From: an uncultured Veillonella sp.
GTDB taxonomy: Bacteria; Bacillota; Negativicutes; Veillonellales; Veillonellaceae
Direction of reading: 5' to 3'
Assembly: GCA_900550175.1 (NCBI GenBank)
Contig: URQX01000008.1
Coordinates: 1 to 27,978 of the forward strand
DNA length: 27,978 nucleotides
Positions 1 to 8,000 of the stretch are shown here, one piece after another; the stretch's first letter is position 1; every line of letters starts with the position of its first letter. The position numbers and the translations under genes were made by a program. Under the pieces are notes generated by a model that made no database searches, had not been told where the DNA came from, and saw only the letters and a program-made list of their open reading frames with translations.

Positions 1-8
1 AGGTATAT

Positions 9-479
9 ATGGCAAAACAATCTAGTCCATCTCTTATTGCTGATAATCGTAAGGCGCGTCATGATTTTAATATTCATGAAACCTATGAAGCTGGTATTGC
101 GTTGACAGGTACAGAAATTAAATCCATACGTCAAGGCAAATTGAACCTAAAGGATAGCTTTTGTCGCATTGATAAAGGTGAACTCTTGTTGTATGGCGTT
201 CACATAAGTCCATACGAACAAGGTAATCGCTTTAATCACGAACCTGAACGAACTCGCAAATTACTGATGCATAAATCTGAAATTAACAAATTGCATGCTC
301 AAGTTAAGGAAAAGGGGTTCTCTTTAGTGCCGCTCAATTTCCATTTTAGCCATGGTTATGTAAAGGTAACGGTTGGTCTTGTAACTGGTAAAAAGCTATA
401 TGATAAGCGTCAAGATATGGCAGAGCGCGATGCTAAGCGAGACATTGCTAAGAGACTTAAAGAACAGCAAAAATATTAA
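9..479 (+). CDS. smpB: SsrA-binding protein SmpB
   Basis: SmpB binds the tRNA-like part of tmRNA and takes the place of the missing anticodon stem, so that alanyl-tmRNA can enter stalled ribosomes and start trans-translation. The 156-residue product has the normal family length. It shows the family core: an N-terminal ADNRKARHDF segment, TGTEIKSIRQGK followed by LKDSF around residues 34-52, and the basic C-terminal tail (KRDIAKRLKEQ) that becomes helical in the mRNA channel. The ATG is preceded by an AGG at the very edge of the window, so any upstream gene (often rnr) cannot be seen. Its RNA partner ssrA lies about 2.7 kb downstream on the same strand. Identification is firm. Confidence 0.97.
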   Translation: MAKQSSPSLIADNRKARHDFNIHETYEAGIALTGTEIKSIRQGKLNLKDSFCRIDKGELLLYGVHISPYEQGNRFNHEPERTRKLLMHKSEINKLHAQVKEKGFSLVPLNFHFSHGYVKVTVGLVTGKKLYDKRQDMAERDAKRDIAKRLKEQQKY

Positions 480-485
480 AATAAA

Positions 486-516
486 AAGATCGAGTCATAA
501 TGGCTCGATTTTTTTG
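486..516 (+). terminator. Intrinsic terminator after smpB
   Basis: An ATCGAG/CTCGAT stem at 489-494 and 504-509 is extended inward by a T-G wobble and a C-G pair around a five-base loop. A run of seven T follows at 509-515. It separates smpB from the biotin operon. Confidence 0.85.
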
Positions 517-519
517 TGA

Positions 520-557
520 TATTTGTCAACTTATTTTGTATTTTTAGTTGATAAATA
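520..557. promoter_or_regulatory. Candidate BirA operator 1 (biotin operon)
   Basis: Two 12-base arms (520-531 and 546-557) form an inverted repeat with 11 of 12 positions matching and a 14-base spacer. The half-sites read TTGTCAACT and AGTTGATAA. This resembles the published BirA operator layout (TTGTAAAC-type half-sites separated by about 14-16 bases). The right arm covers the -35 box of the biotin operon promoter. Repression by biotinyl-AMP-loaded BirA is inferred from similarity and from the bioW-bioF genes downstream. Confidence 0.65.
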
Positions 558-576
558 TGTATATTGAAATTATAAT
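548..576 (+). promoter_or_regulatory. Promoter of the biotin operon
   Basis: A TTGATA -35 box at 548-553 is followed after 17 bases by a perfect TATAAT -10 box at 571-576. This places the transcription start near 583, about 48 bases before the first gene. Both boxes are overlapped by candidate BirA operators. Confidence 0.75.
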
Positions 577-608
577 GTAAACAAAGAGCAGTATTTGTAG
601 TTGACATT
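574..608. promoter_or_regulatory. Candidate BirA operator 2 (biotin operon)
   Basis: A second inverted repeat has arms AATGTAAAC (574-582) and GTTGACATT (600-608), with 8 of 9 positions matching and a 17-base spacer. It covers the end of the -10 box and the predicted start site. The half-sites match those of the upstream site (GTMAAC / GTTGAY). The spacer is one base longer than the equivalent distance in operator 1, so this is the weaker of the two. Confidence 0.55.
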
Positions 609-630
609 TTCTAAGTAGAGGAGAAATATC

Positions 631-1131
631 ATGAATCAGAACATCCGGTACATTACAGAGATTGCTATTTTAACGGCTATGATTACTGTGTTAGGTGCTA
701 TTAAAATACCTAATGTCATTCCAGGTATAGAATTTCAACTATCAGCCCCGTTAGCGGTAGCTATATGTGCCGTATTCGGATTTAAGAAATATATTATTAG
801 TGGTTGTCTATCTAGTTTAATCGGTTTAGCACTAGGTACACAAACTATTTTGAATGTTATGATTGCTATGCAATTTAGACTTATCGTAGGGCTAATTCTT
901 TGGATGTGCCACAATCATATGATCGGTATTATGATTTCTGGCCCGATTGCATCTGCATTAGCGCGATTGACCTTGTCTGTATATATCGGTAAGGCTGCAT
1001 TACCTATGGTTGCATTAGCAGTGCCTGGCATGATTTTTACAGTCATTATGGCACCAGTATTTGTAAAAGTATTCCGTAAAATTCACAGTCAAGTACCTCA
1101 AAATGATCTTGTTAAAGGGAAGGTGTCATAA
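631..1131 (+). CDS. Small membrane protein, ECF S-component-like, of the biotin operon
   Basis: This 166-residue, strongly hydrophobic protein has about five or six membrane segments (roughly residues 6-26, 37-70 as two, 73-93, 95-118 and 123-147) and a short basic C-terminal tail. Size and topology fit a substrate-binding (S) component of an energy-coupling-factor transporter, but I do not recognise it as a standard BioY. It starts at an ATG with a GAGGAG ribosome site at 618-623. It is the first gene after the BirA-like operators, and its stop overlaps the bioW start (TAATG), so it should be translated together with bioW. Import of pimelate (the BioW substrate) or of biotin is a reasonable inference from this context, not something the sequence proves. 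No ATPase or EcfT partner is present in the window. Confidence 0.6.
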   Translation: MNQNIRYITEIAILTAMITVLGAIKIPNVIPGIEFQLSAPLAVAICAVFGFKKYIISGCLSSLIGLALGTQTILNVMIAMQFRLIVGLILWMCHNHMIGIMISGPIASALARLTLSVYIGKAALPMVALAVPGMIFTVIMAPVFVKVFRKIHSQVPQNDLVKGKVS

Positions 1132-1862
1132 TGGCTGAAGTATATAGTGTACGCATGCGTGCTGCTCAAGGTGGTCCCCATGAAAAAGGGGGCCACCATA
1201 TTTCTGGTGCAGAGCGGATTGTGAAGTTAGAAGAAGTAGGGGCTATAGCTCAATCGTTAGCTGATCGCGCACTGTATCACAGTAAAGGAACAGCTGATTT
1301 TATCAATATTACTGTAGATTTAATCCCACCGGAGAAGATTAGATATATTGACTGTCTAAAGGTAGAGGAACATAAAACTAGTAGCATTTCTGAATCCCAT
1401 CAATTGGCGATTGAACTATTAGATGATCCTGCTATTAGTAAGACTGCTGTTCACAAAGCTATTTCTATGTTAAAACGTTTAGATAGATCCATGCGCGGCG
1501 CCATGTTAGTAGATGCTATTACTGGTGAGCGTTTAGATACAGGCAACCGTGGGGTGCGTGTGAGTCACATGGACTCCTTTGACTCTTATGCATTAGGCGA
1601 TAATGAACATATGAGAGAGGCCTTAGTATTAGCCTCTAAGGTGCAATCCGCTGATGGTGTTGTGGGAGAATTATGCTGGTCTGATGATCCAGATTATACA
1701 GTAGGCTATGTTGCTTGTAATGGCGTATACCATCGACTTCCTAATATGAAAGAATTAGGGTCTAATATAGGGGGACGCGTTTTCTTTGTTCAATCTGATA
1801 TAGATAGTGAAAGTGTAATTACGTATCTGGAGAGTGCGCCAGTACTTGTTCAACGGAGATAG
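1131..1862 (+). CDS. bioW: 6-carboxyhexanoate-CoA ligase (pimeloyl-CoA synthetase) BioW
   Basis: BioW activates free pimelate with ATP and CoA to give pimeloyl-CoA, the entry step of biotin synthesis used by many Firmicutes in place of the BioC-BioH route. The 243-residue protein begins with the family signature: a basic VRMRAA segment, then a Gly/His-rich stretch leading into HISGAERIV at about residues 22-31. Later come the MRGAMLVDA segment and the RGVRVSHMD motif. The start overlaps the preceding stop by one base, and the next gene starts one base after its stop. It is slightly shorter than the Bacillus subtilis enzyme but looks complete. Its pimeloyl-CoA product feeds directly to BioF, encoded next. 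Confidence 0.93.
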   Translation: MAEVYSVRMRAAQGGPHEKGGHHISGAERIVKLEEVGAIAQSLADRALYHSKGTADFINITVDLIPPEKIRYIDCLKVEEHKTSSISESHQLAIELLDDPAISKTAVHKAISMLKRLDRSMRGAMLVDAITGERLDTGNRGVRVSHMDSFDSYALGDNEHMREALVLASKVQSADGVVGELCWSDDPDYTVGYVACNGVYHRLPNMKELGSNIGGRVFFVQSDIDSESVITYLESAPVLVQRR

Positions 1863-1863
1863 A

Positions 1864-3024
1864 ATGTACGAATATTTTAAAGGACAATTAGATGCTAAGG
1901 TACAGAATCATAATCTACGAACCTTAAAAGAATACTGCCCTATTGATGCAGTGCGAGTAAAACGAGATGATAAAGAATATTTGATGATGGCTTCAAATAA
2001 TTATTTGGGCTTAACTTTTGATACTCGTGTAATAGATGGGGCCCTGAAAGGGACAAAACAATATGGAACTGGATCTGGTGGATCGCGCCTCGTATCTGGT
2101 ACGTTTCCATTATTTACAGAGCTAGAAAAAGAATTAGCTAAATTCAAGAATACTGAAAAAGCCCTTGTATTTAATACAGGTTATATGGCCAATGTAGGGA
2201 CTATTTCTGCTATAGCTGATAAGAATACTATTATTTTTAGTGATGCTCTTAATCATGCTAGTATTATTGATGGTTGTAGATTAAGTCGAGGTACTGTAAA
2301 AACATATAGCCACTGTGATATAGATGAGTTAAAGTATCTGTTAAAACAGGTAGATCGAAACACTCGAAAACTTATAGTTACAGATGGCGTATTTAGTATG
2401 GATGGGAATATTGCACCGCTTGATAAATTATATGAATTAAGCCGTGACTATAATGCTTTGCTCATGGTAGATGATGCTCATGCAACGGGAACAATTGGTA
2501 ATGGTCATGGTACGGCTGCTTATTTCAATTTAGAGAAAGAGATAGATATTCAACTCGGTACATTGAGTAAATCCTTAGGATCTGTTGGTGGTTATGTAGC
2601 TGCCAATAGCACTATCATAGATTATCTTGTTAATACGAGTCGTAGCTTCATATTCTCCACCGCATTATCTCCTGCTGATATAGGGGCGGCCCTAGCTGCA
2701 TTACAGGTTCTTGAGACAGATGCATCTGTTTTAGGGCGTTTACAAGAAACTGTAAACTATATGGCAGATCAATTGATTTCTATGGGAATTGATGCTACTA
2801 ATGAAACGCCAATTTTCCCAATTTTAATAGGACGTAATGAAGATACACTTGCCGTATCTGAGTATCTATATGAGGCTGGCATTATAGGCACCGCTATTCG
2901 TCCGCCTACAGTACCTATTGGTGAAAGCAGAATTCGCTTGACCGTTACAGCTGCTCATAATAGAGAACAAATAGATTATGTGTGCCAATCACTGCAAAAT
3001 GCTATGAAACAATTAGACTCATGA
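1864..3024 (+). CDS. bioF: 8-amino-7-oxononanoate synthase BioF
   Basis: BioF is a PLP-dependent alpha-oxoamine synthase that condenses pimeloyl-CoA with L-alanine to give 8-amino-7-oxononanoate. I place the start at the ATG at 1864, because CGGAG at 1854-1858 is well spaced from it and the first residues (MYEYFKGQL) match the family. An in-frame ATG at 1834 would lie inside bioW. The 386-residue product shows SNNYLGL near residue 45, a GTGSGGSR loop at 68-75, DDAHATG at 203-209 (the Asp that contacts the PLP ring nitrogen) and the PLP lysine K236 in TLSKSLG. A close relative, 2-amino-3-ketobutyrate CoA ligase, has a similar fold, but linkage to bioW favours BioF. No bioA, bioD or bioB follows, so the rest of the pathway must lie elsewhere or be absent. 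Confidence 0.92.
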   Translation: MYEYFKGQLDAKVQNHNLRTLKEYCPIDAVRVKRDDKEYLMMASNNYLGLTFDTRVIDGALKGTKQYGTGSGGSRLVSGTFPLFTELEKELAKFKNTEKALVFNTGYMANVGTISAIADKNTIIFSDALNHASIIDGCRLSRGTVKTYSHCDIDELKYLLKQVDRNTRKLIVTDGVFSMDGNIAPLDKLYELSRDYNALLMVDDAHATGTIGNGHGTAAYFNLEKEIDIQLGTLSKSLGSVGGYVAANSTIIDYLVNTSRSFIFSTALSPADIGAALAALQVLETDASVLGRLQETVNYMADQLISMGIDATNETPIFPILIGRNEDTLAVSEYLYEAGIIGTAIRPPTVPIGESRIRLTVTAAHNREQIDYVCQSLQNAMKQLDS

Positions 3025-3142
3025 TAGTACATAATCTATCTAATAACGAGAGTATTAAAAGAATCCGAAATTTGATTGGTTAAGTCGTCGATATTAGATA
3101 AGTTGAGTAGTCTAACAATAGTGAATATATCTGAACTGTGAA

Positions 3143-3192
3143 GGTCTCATATAATTGACAGTAATACTAAATAGGCTTATAATTATGAGACC
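3143..3192. promoter_or_regulatory. Inverted repeat framing the ssrA promoter
   Basis: GGTCTCAT at 3143-3150 is exactly complementary to ATGAGACC at 3185-3192. AATT blocks lie just inside each arm (3153-3156 and 3181-3184). The arms sit directly upstream of the -35 box and over the transcription start, with centres 42 bases apart, which is four helical turns. Only one arm is transcribed, so an RNA hairpin is unlikely; binding by a regulator is an inference. Confidence 0.4.
3155..3183 (+). promoter_or_regulatory. Consensus promoter of ssrA
   Basis: A perfect TTGACA at 3155-3160, a 17-base spacer and a perfect TATAAT at 3178-3183 form a full consensus sigma-70/SigA promoter, as expected for an abundant stable RNA. 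Transcription should begin near 3190, about 10 bases before the mature tmRNA 5' end, leaving a short leader for RNase P to remove. Confidence 0.88.
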
Positions 3193-3199
3193 GACACAC

Positions 3200-3541
3200 G
3201 GGGATGTAAAGGTTTCGACAGGGGTGCGTGTGGTATAGATAGCGAGTCGGCGTTCCATGAGGCCGTTAAACGGTGGGAAAACATTTAAACGCAGAAGAAA
3301 ATTTTGCATTAGCTGCATAAGCTACGTCCCTCATACTTGTGCCTACCAAGTGTGAATGGACGTCAAACCGTAGGCTGGCTTAATTCAGTTGTTCATATGA
3401 ATTAGGCGAGACAATATGAACTGGGGTTGTGTAGCTTGTCTGTGAGCGGTAACAACCTGAGATCTAAATCATAGACTGTGCTCGGAGAAGTCTATATGGC
3501 AACACTTCTGGACAGGGGTTCGACTCCCCTCATCTCCACCA
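3200..3541 (+). ncRNA. ssrA: tmRNA (10Sa RNA)
   Basis: This RNA rescues stalled ribosomes and tags the unfinished protein. The ends pair as a tRNA acceptor stem: GGGGATG (3200-3206) with CATCTCC (3531-3537), including the G3-U70 wobble that marks alanine tRNAs, then discriminator A and an encoded CCA at 3539-3541. The conserved 5' segment AAGGTTTCGACAGGGG (3208-3223) is present, and the T arm is an AGGGG/CCCCT stem around TTCGACT at the 3' side. The tag frame starts at the resume codon GCA (3291) and ends at TAA (3318-3320). It encodes AEENFALAA, a nine-residue tag with the usual ALAA degradation signal. Length is 342 bases. A hairpin terminator follows. Confidence 0.96.
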
Positions 3542-3555
3542 ATATTTAATTCATA

Positions 3556-3615
3556 GTTAGAAGATACGTAACTACTACAGAAATACAGTAGTTACCTAAT
3601 CTTCTAGCTTTTTTG
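3556..3615 (+). terminator. Intrinsic terminator of ssrA
   Basis: TAGAAGAT (3558-3565) pairs with ATCTTCTA (3599-3606), and inside it GTAACTACT pairs with AGTAGTTAC. The long two-part stem is followed by six T at 3609-3614. Confidence 0.88.
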
Positions 3616-3753
3616 GTGTTCTTATATAAGTGCTAAATTTCATATTTATTAGCCTAGATTCTTTTCCCTTAATTTCTCCATAAAACACCGCACAATAAAT
3701 TATGAAAAAGTGTTCACAAAAAAATATAAAAGTCAATGGTTTTTATCTTTTTT

Positions 3754-3765
3754 ATTGTATACAAT
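3754..3765. promoter_or_regulatory. Perfect palindrome, possible operator
   Basis: ATTGTATACAAT is a 12-base perfect palindrome about 60 bases upstream of the -35 box of the efflux operon. Its TTGTATACAA core resembles sites bound by GntR-family regulators. No regulator gene is in the window, so the role is a guess. Confidence 0.35.
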
Positions 3766-3825
3766 GAATGTGAGTTTATTTAGATTTTATCTGCATTTAA
3801 CAATGGTCGACAGATATCGAAAAAA

Positions 3826-3854
3826 TTGACTTTGTCTATAGAATCCTGTAAAAT
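3826..3854 (+). promoter_or_regulatory. Promoter of the RND efflux operon
   Basis: A TTGACT -35 box at 3826-3831, a 17-base spacer and a TAAAAT -10 box at 3849-3854 place the start near 3861. The untranslated leader would be about 58 bases and ends in an AAAGGAG ribosome site. Confidence 0.7.
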
Positions 3855-3918
3855 ATATAAAGATATTTATGTAATTATGACACATAGATGATTAGTTTCG
3901 TGTAAAGGAGTACAGATA

Positions 3919-5046
3919 ATGAAGTTCCGTTATTCCCGTATGTTAGCGGCTCTCGTTGTATCCGCTGTAATGGTTGCTGGTTGTGGCAGTAATCAACAGC
4001 AAGCAGGTGACGTGAGTGTCAATGCCTACAAAATTACTGCAAGTGATGCACAGGTAAACCAAACCTATGCTGGTACGGTAGTTGCAGAAAACTCTGTAGC
4101 TGTACATGCTCGTGTAACTGGTTACGTAGTTGAAAAATTTGTTAAAGGCGGGGAGCAAGTTGTAGCTGGCCAGCCATTATATCGTATCGATTCTCGTCAA
4201 TACGAAGCTACTCTTGCTAATGCAGAAGCACAAGCAGCTCAAGCTAATGCAAACTATAAAAATGCTGAAGTAGACCTTAATCGTTATGAAACATTAGCTC
4301 AACAAGATGCTATTGCGCAACAACGTGTAGATACACAACGCAGTACTGTAGAACAAGCTAAGGCAGCTTATGAAGCATACCAAGCATCCGTAAAAATTGC
4401 TCAAGATAACTATGGCGATACAATGGTATATGCACCATATTCTGGTACATTACGTATGGATGATATCGATATGGGGACATTTGTACAAGCAGGTTCTACA
4501 ACATTAGTAACTATTGATTCTATCGATCCTATCTTTGTTGAATTTAGTATGACAGAGCAAGAATATCTTGACTTCATGAAAAATCCAACTGGCGATGATT
4601 CCAATGGTCCAAATATTCAATTAAAACTTGCTGATGGCGAAACGTATAATCAACCGGGTTCTATTGTTCAAGCTGCAAAAAGTCTTGATCAATCAACAGG
4701 TAAGCTTGTGTTGAAAGCATCTTTCCCAAATCCTGATCATTTGTTGTTGCCAAATATGTTTGCTACAGTGATTTCTCCTGGTCAAAAACTTAAAGATGCT
4801 ATTCTTGTTCCTAGTCGTGCCATTCTTCAAATCATGGATAAAAACTTTATCTATGTTGTAAATGCTGATGGTGTAGTAGAACAAAAAAGTGTTGAAGTTG
4901 GCGGTACAAGTGGTAGCGATACAATTATTAAAGCCGGTTTAGCACCTGGAGACACAATCATCGTTGATGGCTTAACTAAGGTTAAAAACGGTGTGAAGGT
5001 TAATGCTAAATTGCTTTCAAAAGAACAATTAAAAGCTACAAAATAG
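3919..5046 (+). CDS. RND efflux periplasmic adaptor lipoprotein (HlyD/AcrA family)
   Basis: This membrane fusion protein bridges an inner-membrane RND pump and an outer-membrane channel. The 375-residue product starts with a lipoprotein signal peptide: basic residues, a hydrophobic run and a VAGC lipobox with Cys22, so the mature protein should be lipid-anchored. A barrel-sandwich/lipoyl half follows (VAVHARVTGYVVEKFVKGG, residues about 57-75). Next is an Ala/Gln-rich alpha-hairpin (about 90-150), the second lipoyl half (YAPYSGTLR) and a beta-barrel (IDPIFVEFSMTEQEYLDF), ending in a membrane-proximal domain with PSRAI. The pump gene starts 14 bases downstream. Substrate cannot be told from sequence. 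Confidence 0.93.
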   Translation: MKFRYSRMLAALVVSAVMVAGCGSNQQQAGDVSVNAYKITASDAQVNQTYAGTVVAENSVAVHARVTGYVVEKFVKGGEQVVAGQPLYRIDSRQYEATLANAEAQAAQANANYKNAEVDLNRYETLAQQDAIAQQRVDTQRSTVEQAKAAYEAYQASVKIAQDNYGDTMVYAPYSGTLRMDDIDMGTFVQAGSTTLVTIDSIDPIFVEFSMTEQEYLDFMKNPTGDDSNGPNIQLKLADGETYNQPGSIVQAAKSLDQSTGKLVLKASFPNPDHLLLPNMFATVISPGQKLKDAILVPSRAILQIMDKNFIYVVNADGVVEQKSVEVGGTSGSDTIIKAGLAPGDTIIVDGLTKVKNGVKVNAKLLSKEQLKATK

Positions 5047-5060
5047 AAGGGGGCTAGATC

Positions 5061-8000
5061 GTGTCGAAATTCTTTATTAATCGACCTATCTTTGCCATTG
5101 TAATAGCCATTGTTATTACCTTGGTAGGTCTCATTTCTATGATGAACCTTCCGATAGCTCGATATCCACAAATTTCTCCACCTACAGTTCGTGTAAACAC
5201 TGCCTATACAGGTGCAACGGCTCAAGTTGTTAATGATACGGTAGCCAGTGTTATTGAAACACAAATCGTAGGCGTACAAGATATGGACTATATGACATCT
5301 AGTAGCTCTAGTAATGGTAGTTACTCTTTGACTGTTCAGTTCAATCAAGGCACAGATGCCGATATGGATACGGTTAATACACAAAACCGTGTACAAGCAG
5401 CACTTGCTCAATTACCTGCAGAGGTACAAGCAGTTGGTGTTACAACTACTAAATCTTCTGGTGATATGGCTATGGTATTCTCCTTGAACTCACCTGATGG
5501 TACTTATGATTCTACATTCTTAAAGAACTATGGTACCAACTATATGATGGATGCTATTAAAGCCATTAAGGGTGTCGGTTCTGTACAAGAGTTCGGTTCC
5601 GATTATGCTATGCGCATTTGGTTAGATCCAGCGAAGATGCAAAATCTTGGTGTTACCATTTCTGAAGTAACAGCAGCTATTAAGGGACAAAACTTACAGG
5701 CTGCAGCAGGTACAGTTGGTCAAAATCCTACTAATGGGGAACAAGCATTTCAATATCCTATCAAAATTGAAGGTCGTCTTGTGACACCTGAACAATTTGG
5801 TAACATTGCTATTAAAAGCTCTAATGGTAAGGTATTGCATCTAAAAGATGTTGCTCGCATTCAAATTGGTGCTAAAGGATATGACTTTATTGCTAAGTCC
5901 GCACATAAAGAGGTAGCAGGCTTCGCTATTTCCTTACAAAATGATGCGAATGCATTAGAAACTATTGCGAATGTTAAGAAGGTACTAGATGAACAATCTA
6001 AATCCTTCCCACCAGATATGCAATATAACGTAGTGGTAGATAATACTAAATTCGTAAGTGCATCTATCAATGAGGTAGAGCATACCTTTGTAGAAGCATT
6101 ACTACTCGTTCTTTTTGTAGTATATGTATTCTTACAATCCTGGCGATCTACAATTATCCCTATGATTGCTGTTCCAGTATCCTTGCTAGGTACATTTGGT
6201 GCTTTCGTATTACTTGATTTCTCTATCAATACGTTAACATTATTCGCCATGGTATTGGCTATCGGCCTCGTTGTTGACGATGCTATCGTTGTAGTAGAAG
6301 CGGTAGAGTATGAATTAAAATATAATGGCTTACCTCCGAAAGAGGCGGCTATTAAAGCGATGGAAAATGTACAAGGCCCTGTAATTGGTATCGCCTTTGT
6401 ATTGGTAGCTGTATTCGTACCAGTTGCCTTCATGGGTGGTATGACAGGTATTCTTTACAAACAGTTTGCATTAACAATCGCTGTATCTGTTGTTATTTCT
6501 GCGATTGTTGCCCTTGTATTAACACCAGCACTATGTGCTACGATGTTAAAACCTCACACACCTAAAGAGCGTGAAGATTGGGTACATCGTCAGTTAAATA
6601 AATTCAATGCAGGCCTAGAACGTTTCAGCAATTGGTATGGTATCCAATTGGCTCGTTTAAGCCATCGTTTGAGCTTAACCGTTATTGCATTGCTTATCTT
6701 TGCGGGGGGAACAGGCTTAGTATTCCACTTCTTGCCTACATCCTTTGTACCTGCAGAGGATAGCGGTTATTACATGATTGCTGTTAATGAGCCGCCAGGT
6801 GCCACATCTGAGCGTACTATGGCGACCCTTGAAAAAATTGCTTCCTTCTTAGAAGGTAAAAATGATCCTGAAAAGCCAAAAGATGAGCAATTATTCCAAG
6901 AGGTATTTACTGTAGCAGGCTTTGACCTCTTAGGTGGTGGTCAAAAATCAAGTGCAGGTGTAATCTTTGCTACTATGTCTGACTGGAAGTATCGTACAAC
7001 ACAAGCAACATCAATTAATGCCATGGTTGGTCAAACATTTGGCTTTGCTGCTGAAAAGGTACCAGAAGCAACTGTAATTGCTATGAACCCACCATCTATT
7101 CCTGGTTTAGGTTCTACAGGTGGTTTCAGCATGTACCTCATTAACAAAGCTGGTGACAGTCCACAAGTTATGGCGGAACGTGCTAATGAATTCTTAGCAG
7201 AAGCTCGTAAGAGTCCAGCAATTCGATCTATTTACACTACATTTGATACATCTACACCATCCTTACAATTTGATGTGAATCGTGAAAAAGCGGCTCAAGA
7301 TGGTGTGGCATTAGCTGATATCTTTACTACATTGCAAGGTTTCTATGGTAGTATTCAAGTCAATGACTTCACTACATATGGTAAAAACTATAAAGTAGTA
7401 GTTCAAGCTGAAGACGCTTACCGTCAAAATGCGGAACAGCTTAATATGTTAGCTGTTCGTAATAGCAAGGGCCTTATGGTTCCAGTATCTAACTATATTA
7501 CGAAAGAACAAACAGGTACACCGTCTAGTATTACTCGTTTTGATAATGCGATGGCTGTACAAATCGGTGGTTCTCAAGCGAATGGTTACTCCTCTGGTGA
7601 TGCGATTAATGCATTGAAAGAGGCGGCAGCTAAAACATTACCAGCCGGTTATACATATGACTGGGCAGGTCAATCTCGTGAAGAGTTGAAAGCTGGTTCT
7701 CAAACCATCATGATTCTTGGTTTAGGTCTAGTATTTGTATTCTTAATTTTGGCTGCCTTGTATGAATCTTGGAAGGTTCCATTTGCCGTATTGTTCTCCG
7801 TACCATCTGGTATGATTGGTGCTTCTTTAGTTCCATTCTTGTTGAACTTTACAGGCAGATATTCCTTAGCTAATGATATTTACATGCAGATTGGTCTCTT
7901 AACCCTTGTTGGTTTGGCTGCAAAAAATGCGATCTTAATCATCGAGTACGCTAAGATCCGTGTTGACGAACGTGGTATGAACGTTGTTGATGCCGCTATT

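Larger units (their letters stand above)
3616..3918. other. AT-rich intergenic region ahead of the efflux operon
   Basis: About 300 bases lie between the ssrA terminator and the efflux adaptor gene. I find no convincing small gene or structured RNA here. It holds a 12-base perfect palindrome (3754-3765) and a promoter (3826-3854), listed separately. The first 130 bases show nothing I can name. Confidence 0.7.

Noticed and set aside
600..629. TTGACA at 601-606 as a -35 box for the biotin operon
   Set aside because: The matching -10 would fall at the start codon of the first gene. The TTGATA/TATAAT pair upstream is better placed, and this TTGACA reads better as an operator half-site.
1834..1863. 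Upstream in-frame ATG for bioF
   Set aside because: It would overlap bioW by 29 bases and has no ribosome site, while the ATG at 1864 has a well-spaced GGAG.
3025..3142. Terminator of the biotin operon after bioF
   Set aside because: No stem with a T run is present; TAATA/TATTA pairing near 3040-3056 is too weak. Transcription may run into ssrA.
3112..3318. Reverse-strand open frame of 68 codons over the ssrA promoter and 5' half
   Set aside because: Overlaps a well-supported tmRNA gene and its promoter; no ribosome site or homology.
4851..5411. Antisense open frame of 186 codons across the adaptor-pump junction
   Set aside because: It lies opposite two clear efflux genes, is rich in Cys, Asn and Arg in a pattern typical of reverse-strand shadow, and has no ribosome site or domain.
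5861..6433. Antisense open frame of 190 codons inside the pump gene
   Set aside because: Composition (Thr, Ser, Ala runs) mirrors the complement of a membrane-helix region; no independent support.
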